NCBI GenBank assembly: GCA_964006375.1
Contig: OZ023269.1
Location: 9,603,926-9,667,925 of the forward strand
Source: Tillus elongatus
Taxonomy: Eukaryota > Arthropoda > Insecta > Coleoptera > Cleridae
DNA length: 64,000 bases
Reading direction: 5' to 3'
Numbering within the stretch: the first letter of the stretch is position 1; each line of letters begins with the position of its first letter. This document shows, piece after piece, positions 56,290-64,000 of this stretch. The notes beneath the pieces are model-generated. The model searched no databases, had not been told where the DNA came from, and was given only the letters and a program-made list of their open reading frames with translations. The position numbers and the translations under genes are program-made.

Positions 56290-57605
56290 CCGATCTAATG
56301 CATATCGAAATTGATTTCTTGGGTCAGTTGTTTTTGTATTTTAATCCTGCCAATACTGTTTAACTTCTCTTGTAGTGGTAACACTGATTGGTGACATTAA
56401 AGTGGAGTTGTACAACATTATGTGTCATTCTGTTGTGAAATGTCAAACATTACATTTTGAGGTTAAGTGAATTTGAACAGTAATATTGGTTTTACTTACA
56501 GGTGAATCAAAGATTGAATTAATAAATTTGTCGTTTATAGGTAATTTCTTTTAAATATAATATTTATATTATATGGCTGCTATGTGTGTGCATTTTAAAC
56601 TTATGTTGGACTGTACAGGTGTACCAAAATTGCAAGAATTAATTAATTATTATATACTAACCTGTAGTTTACTAGGAAAACTGTTCTATTTTGATCGAGG
56701 AATGACTAAGCGTAAGCTTATGCTCTCCCTAAAATATATTTGAGATAAAAGTTACAGGATGCCTAAGATATACTTTATTTATTGATTGTAGTTGCCGTTA
56801 CTTGGTGAAACTGGTCCGTACTACATATAGACTTGGAGACTACTTCTCTGGCTTCACTGTTGGGTTTCATTTCTGTAAATGAACGACGTATTTAGCATGT
56901 AAGCTAACTAGAGCAAGTGACCCTTCTGAATTCTAGATGTTCAAGGATGTTCTTCAACGTTTCTGTAACCGGTTTCGCTGCCTGCGGATGCTGTCAAGCA
57001 ACAAAACCGGTTCTATATTACAGATGCACATTCATTACGAGATTATTTTTTTTTCATATAATCAGGGGCAAATGCTTGGTTTTTGAAATACAGTGTGTTA
57101 AAGATATTTGGTTTTTCTTATGGATAATTTCCAGCAAAAAATCAAATATTGGCGTGATATTTGGTATAGGGGGGTTTTAAAGGACAAGGAAGTTAAATAT
57201 GTTATTGTTGATGACACTACTTGCAGAGGGCGCCACCTGCATGAGTATGCTTGCATTCAATTGGCCCCAATTTGTTTGACACCCTGTATACTGACGTTTC
57301 GTACAGCTACTTTTAATCCCATATCAATTTAAAGTAAAAAAGGTATACCCAGTCTAAATCTCTTTTAAGAGATATTTCAATTTTTGCATGTCGATGTCAG
57401 GTTAAAAATAAATTTTGCGTTGAATTAAGAAAAATCATAGAAATATTTTTTTTACCTTTTTATTGCGAACAGTATGTGTTAACTGGTCATTCTCCTTTTT
57501 GTGTATTACATGTTTTAACAGGCTGTATTTTAAAAACTAAGCATTTGCGGACCTATGTTTATATGGAGAAAAAAAATTCATTTTCTGGTAATGACCTGTA
57601 ATATA
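56290..57605. other. Non-coding DNA with one transposon-like tip
   Basis: No recognisable gene. TTTGACACCCTGTATA at about 57279-57294 is the complement of a TACAGGGTGTCAAA tip typical of mariner-like elements, so a non-autonomous element may end here. I found no matching left end. Confidence 0.35.
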
Positions 57606-57611
57606 GACCAT

Positions 57612-58033
<422 letters not shown>

Positions 58034-58110
<77 letters not shown>
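58034..58110. repeat. (TA)n microsatellite
   Basis: TA run separating the MITE from the next transposon. Confidence 0.9.
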
Positions 58111-58116
<6 letters not shown>

Positions 58117-59817
58117 GTTTCACGGGTAACAGGACAGTCTCTTACTTCTAAATGGCACACGTTTAAAAATTATTCACAGTTGAAGATGCAAAACCGCATT
58201 TCACTCATTCCGATAAGAAATGTGCTGATAGTCAATGTTTTGTTGGTTTGTAAACAAAAAATTGACTATCAGAACATTTCTTATCGGAATGAGAGAAATG
58301 CGGTTTATTATTTCAGTTTATTGGTCAGTTTGATACTTGATAGTACTACCAAAAATTAATTTCACAATGGTGTATTCTGTAGAAGAAAGAGTTGAAATAA
58401 TTACTCTTTTTTACAAAAACAATGACTGTGCCAACCGTATCGCAAATTTGTTTAATAAACGACATCCGAACAGACATGTTAACAGAAAATACATTTTGGA
58501 GTTAGTTGCAAAGTTTCAACAAAGTGGTTCAGTAGCCAACAAAAAACGGGATCCTGAACGTGAATTTCCGGTTAAAAATGAGACTGATTGAACTTTTAGG
58601 ACAAATTGCTGCAGGCCCAACTTTGAGCACAACAAAATTGGCCACTGTTTCAAACATCAAAAGAAGAACTATTCAGCGAATATTGAAGCATCATAAATTT
58701 CATCCGTATAAAATTCATCTTGTACAACAACTGAATGAAGATGATTTTGATCGGCGCCTGGAGTATTGTGAAGTTATGACTGCACGAATAGCTGATAACG
58801 GGAACTTTCTGTTCAATATCTGTTTTTCAGACGAGTGTACGTTTTTATTAAACTCTACAGTCAATTGTCATAACTGTCGTTATTGGGCAGATAGTAATCC
58901 AAGAAATTTATACGAAGTCCACACTCAAACTCCACAGAAATTGAATGTCTGGACTGGCATTTTTGGAGACCGTTTAATCCGACCAATTTTTCTTGATGGC
59001 AATTTGAGTGGTGAAACGTATTTGGAGTTACTAGAAGATATCGTCTACCCTCTACTAATTGACATTGTTGAAAATGATGATCGCAATCAAGAAAATCAAT
59101 TAGTGTTTCAACAAGATGGAGCTTCTCTGCATTTTTCACAACGTGTTAGGGAGTTTTTGAACAGAGAGTTTCCAGAGCAATGGATTGGGCGTAGAGGTGC
59201 TATTAAGTGCCCCCCTATATCACCGGATTTGACTCCTTTAGACTTCTTTCTATGGGGACATTTAAAGAGAATGTTTGCAACAGAAGCAGTCTCTGGAAGA
59301 ATTACGACATATTGTTAAAGAATGCTGTCTAATAACTCCACAAATGCTCCAGAATGTTAGAGCTAGTTTTGAAGAAAATTTGTACTTTTGTATGGAAGCT
59401 GGTGGTCAACAATTTGAACACCTCCTTAATTGAATACATATTTTTGAACGTTTGGTTTTGTTTTTATATATTTTTTTTTACCGAAAAATTGACTAATTAG
59501 TGCATTTCTTAACACAATGAATGAAATACGTTCTTGCAACTCCAACTGTGAATAATTTTTAAACGAGTTGATAAAACTTCCAAAAAAATTAGTGTGCTGA
59601 TTTCAGAAAAGAAAGAGCTTTCAAATGATGTAACACTCGACCCATGTTCCCTATTTAAAATATAAGGGTTGGTATCACCAACCTTAAGGGGTTGATGTGA
59701 CAAAATTGAGTTTTATGTCAAAAAATGTCCCTCTCAATATTAAAATTGACATGTCAGCGTTTCTTAAAAAAAATTCTCTGGACGCAAATCGGTCTGTTTC
59801 GTTTTCAATGTGCCACC

Positions 59818-59821
<4 letters not shown>
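58111..59821 (+). mobile_element. Tc1/mariner-like transposon with DUF4817-type transposase
   Basis: Ends TAGGGTG (58111) and CACCCTGTA (59813-59821) lie against (TA)n on both sides. Subterminal inverted pairs include CGTTTAAAAATTATTCACAG near 58160 and its complement near 59546. A strong hairpin at 58191-58306 has arms of about 46 bp (AAACCGCATTTC...ATAGTCAAT) just upstream of the ORF. The element is about 1.7 kb. Confidence 0.8.
58367..59433 (+). pseudogene. DUF4817/DDE transposase with two frameshifts
   Basis: From ATG 58367: MVYSVEERVEIITLFYKNND, IANLFNKRHPNRHVNR and VAKFQQSGSV form the N-terminal HTH. A single-base shift near 58585 moves the frame. Then SNIKRRTIQRILKHHKFHPY, CFSDECTFLLNS (first catalytic Asp), LNVWTGIFGDRLIRPIFLDG, LVFQQDGASLHFSQRVREFL (second Asp) and CPPISPDLTPLDFFLWGHL (third acidic residue, Asp in PLDFF) follow, up to 59270. 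A second shift near 59275-59295 precedes VKECCLITPQMLQNVRASFE and the stop at 59431-59433. All catalytic positions are present, so only two indels separate it from an intact gene. The catalytic triad appears to be DDD/E-type; the spacing should be measured. Confidence 0.85.

Positions 59822-59910
<89 letters not shown>
59822..59910. repeat. (TA)n microsatellite
   Basis: TA run following the transposon's right end. Confidence 0.9.
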
Positions 59911-59911
<1 letters not shown>

Positions 59912-60446
59912 CTGAAAAACCTTCGCTCCTGTAGTAGAATTTTTAATATCAATAATTAATGGAAATGTAGCCTATTAAATTTAGAATTTTTAGTTATTTT
60001 TGCCACAATGTTGAAGACAAAGTTCACTTACATTTTTAATAATGGGCAGCCTATCACATCTTAAAGAAGTATCTTGACAAAACACCAATGATGATAACTG
60101 AAATCAAGACAATTTACATGATATTGGTATTGGTTACCCTGTGAAAACATAACAACCCTAAAAACTTTTTAGCCTGTGATTAAGTCAACATAACTATAAA
60201 GTACCTATGTCACTACATGAAAGGTCACCGATCTTCACCTAAAATATTTTAATTTTCATAATACTAAAAATCACATTTGAATGTAAATTTATTCTAGATT
60301 CACAGTTCAAATTGTAAACTTAAGTTATGAAAAATGAAATAGAATGGAATGGGAAGAGCATAAATAAAAATAAAATAAACCAAACACAAAAACCCTGTAC
60401 CACAACAGCAAGCAATAAAGCAACTTTCAGGAACTATGATACTCAC
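59911..60446. other. Rheb intron, start of the large intron
   Basis: Begins (in minus-strand sense) with the GTGAGT donor at 60441-60446. No other feature recognised. Confidence 0.5.
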
Positions 60447-60576
60447 AGAATTTTGCTTAGCCGAAGCTTCCATAAATGAAGCTCCCCATTCTTGTGACAA
60501 TTTCCTACCTTCTTCGAAAGGTACTACACGCTCTAAATGCAAGTCAAGTTTATTTCCTACCAAAACAATTGGTAAA
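60447..60576 (-). CDS. Rheb: Rheb GTPase, penultimate exon with G4 and G5 motifs
   Basis: On the minus strand TTAATTTTTTTTCAG ends at 60577, then a 130-bp exon runs to a GTGAGT donor. It encodes LPIVLVGNKLDLHLERV, then EEGRKLSQEWGASFMEASAKQNS. NKLD is the guanine-specifying G4 motif (NKxD) and SAK is G5. The LHLERV, EEG and SAKQN segments match Rheb rather than Ras, Rap or Rab; fly and human Rheb have DLHxER at the same place. Rheb-GTP activates TORC1 on lysosomal membranes. The first base completes a split codon and the 3' boundary is in phase 0, compatible with both terminal exons at 39820-39903 and 22917-23006. Upstream exons (P-loop, switch I and II) are not in the window. Confidence 0.92.
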
Positions 60577-60599
60577 CTGAAAAAAAATTAAATTAATAT

Positions 60600-61757
60600 A
60601 ACATTAAAAATGTATCCAATTAAAGTTAACACGTTGGCTACCAATGATATAGCGAAGTTTCTGCCTTGTGATGCCATATGTCTCACCGGTGCACAAACCC
60701 CTTGGATCATTTGTGGACCAACTGTATCACCGGTGATATCATGTAATATTATATTTAATGGACTGTTAAAATTTCTGGTACATAAAAATGGACGAATAAA
60801 ATATGGCAGTGGTATATAATTGAACCAAGTAACATTAAAAATGTATCCAATTAAAGTTAACACGTTGGCTACCAATGATATAGCGAAGTTTCTGCCTTGT
60901 GATGCCATATGTCTCACCGGTGCACAAACCCCTTGGATCATTTGTGGACCAACTGTATCACCGGTGATATCATGTAATATTATATTTAATGGAGTTAAAA
61001 TTTCTGGTACATAAAAATGGACGAATAAAATATGGCAATGGTATATAATTGAACCAAGTAACATTAAAAATGTATCAAATTAAAGTTAACACGTTGGCTA
61101 CCAATGATATAGCGAAGTTTCTGCCTTGTGATGCCATATGCATCACCGGTGCACAAACCCCTTGGATCATTTGTGGACCAACTGTATCACTGGTGATATC
61201 ATGTAATATTATATTTAATGGACTGTTAAAATTTCTGGTACATAAAAATGGACGAATAAAATATGGCAGTGGTATATAATTGAACCAAGTAACAACAAAA
61301 ATGTATCCAATTAAAGTTAACACGTTGGCTACCAATGATATAGCGAAGTTTCTGCCTTGTGATGCCATATGTATCACCGGTGCACAAACCCCTTGGATCA
61401 TTTGTGGAACAACTATATTACTGGTGATATCATGTAATATTATATTTAATGGACTGTTAAATTTTCTGGTACATAAAAATGGACGAATAAAATATGGCAG
61501 TGGTATATAATTGAACCAAGTAACATTAAAAGTGTATCCAATTAAAGTTAACACGTTGGCTACCAATGATATAGCGAAGTTTCTGCCTTGTGATGCCATA
61601 TGTATCACCTGTGCACAAACCCCTTGGATCATTTGTGGACCAACTGTATCACCGGTGATATCATGTAATATTATATTTAATGGACTGTAAAAATTTCTGG
61701 AACATAAAAATGGACGAATAAAATATGGCAGTGGTATATAATTGAACCAAGTAACAT
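60600..61757. repeat. 231-bp tandem repeat, five copies, in the Rheb intron
   Basis: Copies begin with an ATGTATCCAATTAAAG-type motif at 60610, 60841, 61070, 61301 and 61532 (spacing 229-231 bp). Copies are about 95% alike. Each contains ACACGTTGGCTACC, CCTTGGATCATTTGTGG and the hairpin-prone CACCGGTG...CACCGGTGATATCATG. Since 231 is a multiple of three, frames are open on both strands through whole repeats; the minus-strand reading includes QMIQGVCAPVRHMASQGRNF. I recognise no protein family in either reading. The array begins about 30 bp upstream of the exon's acceptor in the sense of transcription, so it could affect branch-point use. Confidence 0.93.
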
Positions 61758-61879
61758 ATAGGACAAATGGGTATCACTGGCAGCTCACTTTAGTTAAGGC
61801 ATGCTGAAATAAGACAGTAATCAGAATTGACAAGGAACATTGTTTATTTTTAATTCATATGAAAAAAAAAAGTTAAAAC

Positions 61880-62400
61880 AAGAAAAAAAAAAAAAAAAAA
61901 GAAGATATTTTAATTGAAAATTGCATTTTAGTGTCTTTTATGAAAACAATCCAAACGCGGCCTTCTGGACATTCATTGCAAAAAGTGGAAACCAATTTAA
62001 CCTTCCGTGCTGCTATTTTCGATTCTTTGCGACTTACATACTCCTTGTCATAATATACAACACATCCCTTTCTTTTTTTTTTTCGATTGTCTTTTGTTTT
62101 TTCAACAACATCTTTCAGTATGTGTTTGGGGTTTTTACTCATTTTTTCGTTATCTCAAATGTCTTTTTGTTTGATAATTGATATAAGTTGAAAGCATTAA
62201 TGACAGATGTACCAAATAGACATTCAAATGCAACCTTGTGGTACCATCTTATAGATCGACGAGGAACAATAAAATAAGAAGCCAATTGATCTAATAAGTC
62301 TATACCCATCTTATGCTTGTTATAAAAAATTATAGCTTCTGGTTTATAAATTGTTTCGACTTCACAATTTTTTTTGTGTTTCGATGAGGTTTAGTGTATG
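61880..62400 (-). pseudogene. piggyBac-like transposase remnant, C-terminal part
   Basis: On the minus strand: IYKPEAIIFYNKHKMGIDLL, DQLASYFIVPRRSIRWYHKV and GTSVINAFNLYQ. This matches the end of the piggyBac DDE domain (YNxxKxGVDxxDQ, RRW and INAxxxY positions), including the conserved Asp of GIDLLDQ. A stop at about 62143 breaks the frame. The next frame (61873-62142) reads a Lys-rich linker, then KIAARKVKLVSTFCNECPEG, the remains of the Cys-rich C-terminal finger. The N-terminal two thirds are missing. The mariner at 62411 abuts it. Confidence 0.7.
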
Positions 62401-62410
62401 CCTTGTACTA

Positions 62411-63088
62411 GGAGGGCGGGTCAATAAGTCCGTGACTTTTTGAATGAAAAACAGGTTTTTTGACAAAAAATCATTTTATTTCTCAACATAGTCTTCTTTG
62501 AGCGCTATACACTTCATCCGTTTCTCCAATTTTTTATCCCTTCCAAAAAATAAGATTTGTCGAGGTCCTCAAAATAGGTATTTGTTTGTGAGATGATTTC
62601 ATCATTGGAGTCAAATCTCTTTCCGCCGAGCCATTTCTTTAAGTTTGGAAACAAGAAATAGTCACTCTGGGCTAAAGCCGGAGAATAGGGCGGATGAGGG
62701 AGCAATTCGTAGGCCAATTTATGCAGTTTCACCATGGAGACTACACATGTGTGCACCCTTGCATTGTCTTGGTGGAAAGGAACTTTTTTCTTGGTCAAAT
62801 GCGGTCGTTTTTTCTTCAAATCGTCATTGAGTCGGTCCAATCAATAAGTTGGTATAATATTCGCCATTGATTCTTCTTCCCTTTTGAAGGTAATAAATGT
62901 GGATTACAAAGCATGCTTTCAAAAAACGGTCACAATGACTTTATTGGCTAACAAACCCAACTCGGCCTTCTTCGGCGCCGATTTGTACGGAGAAACTCAC
63001 TCTTTTGACTGCTGCTTGGTCTCTGGTGAGTTGTGGTGAATCCATGTTTCGTCTACAGTTACGAAACGGCGCAAAAACAATCTTATAT
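62411..63088 (-). mobile_element. mariner element 3, same family as 1 and 2, cut by an LTR-like insertion
   Basis: The left tip GGAGGGCGGGTCAATAAGTC follows TA at 62409. The minus-strand transposase C-terminal half reads PHLTKKKVPFHQDNARVHTC (catalytic Asp of the DNA motif), YELLPHPPYSPALAQSDYF and KKWLGGKRFDSNDEIISQTN at 62514-62840, then degraded upstream parts to the ETWIHH-type region near 63030-63050. Similarity to mariner 1 ends at about 63080, where TGTTACGAAG begins an unrelated GC-richer sequence. The N-terminal half is absent from the window. Confidence 0.88.
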
Positions 63089-64000
63089 TGTTACGAAGTT
63101 GATAAGCCGGGAAAGATTAACTAGCCTAATTAACAAGCAGAGACTGCACACGTCTAGTTTACAGGGGGTTGAGTAACTGCAATTGTTCACTAGTAAATAT
63201 ATTTTATATTTACCCGAGTGCAGCGGGCTCACGTTGAAGACGCGACCGTGCCCGCTGGCCCATCGACCGGTGGAAGGAGGGGGACACCGGCCGACATCAA
63301 GCCGGTCGTATGTCGCAGAGAGGAGTTCAGTAGCTCCACCGCCGTTCGCTGGTTGTGTATTTGAACTGTTGAGATCGAGAACATTCCGCTAGCGTAACTG
63401 ATTTACACTATTCCTCTATTACTAGGTACCGAGATTGGATCAAAGTGGAAGGCCCAGCCGTGCAGCGGTAAAAGCAGCACCAGGTAGCGTGATATTAGCC
63501 AAGGGGCTCTGTTTGATTCTATTAGGCCCAGGTATCTAGCGTTTATGAACAGGCCTGCAGAACTAGGGAACTGCATTCCCGAGTTCTGGTTCCCCGGGAT
63601 CGCAAGGGTAGGTGGCTAAGCTAGAGGGATTTATGTCGGTATCGTTGTGGTGAATGCACCATTGGTCCCAGTTAAAAACAGCCCTCCGGGTGACGACCCC
63701 CTGTATTGCTGTCAGGGAGTAACTTTCTTTAATAGATTTTCTTGCTACCCCGAACTGTGTATCAAGACCCCGACCGTTGCAGAAGTTGTCGTGTGACCTA
63801 CCCTCAGTATCATCTTTAAATATCTTTGTTAAAGTCACCGAACCCCCCTCTGCCTCTGGTTCCCCATAACTACTTTGTTCATAATTTCTAGTAAACAGAA
63901 TCCCTTTGTAAATAGTTTGTAAATAGATTCTCTTTTAATTTACTCGATATTTCATTTATTCTCTCCAGAATATCCACCGAAGTGAACTTTAACAATAGCT
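63089..64000 (+). mobile_element. Probable LTR (left end of an LTR retrotransposon), runs off the window
   Basis: Starts TGTTACGAAG exactly where the mariner is interrupted. GC content rises sharply. A TATA-like ATATATTTTATATTTACCC near 63198-63216 is followed by a GC-rich stretch with GCAGCGGGC. TG start, abrupt junction and promoter-like sequence fit an LTR of about 0.9 kb or more. The other end, primer-binding site and target duplication lie beyond the window. The minus-strand open frame at 63563-63838 has no recognised domain. Confidence 0.4.

Noticed and set aside
60300..60446. Extension of the Rheb frame past 60447
   Set aside because: A consensus donor lies at 60441-60446 and the reading beyond it is hydrophobic intron translation without similarity to Rheb.
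60588..61632. Minus-strand frames of 158 and 185 codons in the 231-bp repeat as a repeat protein gene
   Set aside because: Period is a multiple of three, both strands are open, no recognisable domain, and the array lies inside the Rheb intron.
63563..63838. 91-codon minus-strand frame
   Set aside because: No recognised domain and lies in a GC-richer LTR-like segment where long frames arise easily.

Overview
The window is eukaryotic nuclear DNA, AT-rich and loaded with decayed mobile elements. The repertoire (Penelope-like elements with GIY-YIG endonuclease, several mariner families, BEL/Pao, RNase H-bearing LINEs, piggyBac and pogo remnants, long (TA)n runs) together with a fly-like Rheb points to an arthropod, most likely an insect. 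I cannot name the species. No prokaryotic features, rRNA genes or CRISPR arrays are present.

The only host gene I can support is Rheb, the small GTPase that activates TORC1, on the minus strand. Its G4/G5 exon lies at 60447-60576 and ends with a consensus splice donor in phase 0. Two different terminal exons lie downstream, at 39820-39903 and 22917-23006. Each has a pyrimidine-rich acceptor, is in phase 0, encodes the same IFHELL helix and ends in its own CaaX box and stop (CSVC and CVIC). The simplest reading is a Rheb gene with duplicated, alternative last exons separated by 20-37 kb of transposon-filled intron. The first Rheb exons are outside the window, to the right.

Layout. 0-5.5 kb: fragments, a tRNA-derived SINE head, a (TA)n run and a 12.5-copy 207-bp satellite carrying a tRNA-Trp-like cloverleaf. 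5.8-10 kb: an RNase H LINE remnant followed by a BEL/Pao pol remnant into which a foldback element has jumped. 10-13.3 kb: featureless AT-rich DNA. 13.3-16.3 kb: a compound array in which 24-bp minisatellite blocks alternate with copies of a psq/pogo-type HTH exon. 17.8-19.3 kb: a 112-bp AT satellite. 19.9-21.8 kb: a palindromic element carrying a conserved but broken ORF. 22.9 kb: distal Rheb exon. 23.4-27.6 kb: fossils of a pogo-like and of an uncharacterised DDE-like transposase. 28.1-32.5 kb: two Penelope-like elements, each a head-to-head palindrome. 34.7-39 kb: LINE fossils and nested foldback elements. 39.8 kb: proximal Rheb exon. 40.2-46.8 kb: a third palindromic Penelope element, a fourth copy split by a mariner, and a second mariner. 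47.8-56 kb: a DUF4817-type transposase fragment fused to a LINE endonuclease remnant, a small palindromic Penelope copy, a split LINE and a mariner pseudogene. 56.1-59.9 kb: DNA transposons set between (TA)n runs. 60.4-64 kb: Rheb exon, a five-copy 231-bp repeat in its intron, piggyBac and mariner remnants, and the start of a probable LTR.

The most striking pattern is that five Penelope-like copies share one terminal plan: a complete 3' end with a roughly 30-40-bp tail on one side, an inverted 3' end stopping at or next to the ACTTAT point on the other, and 9-13-bp direct repeats outside. Four are clear palindromes, two with near-identical long arms. Hammerhead-ribozyme-like motifs sit near their ends. 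Most lie in the Rheb introns, so a Rheb transcript reaching the distal exon would contain long hairpins.
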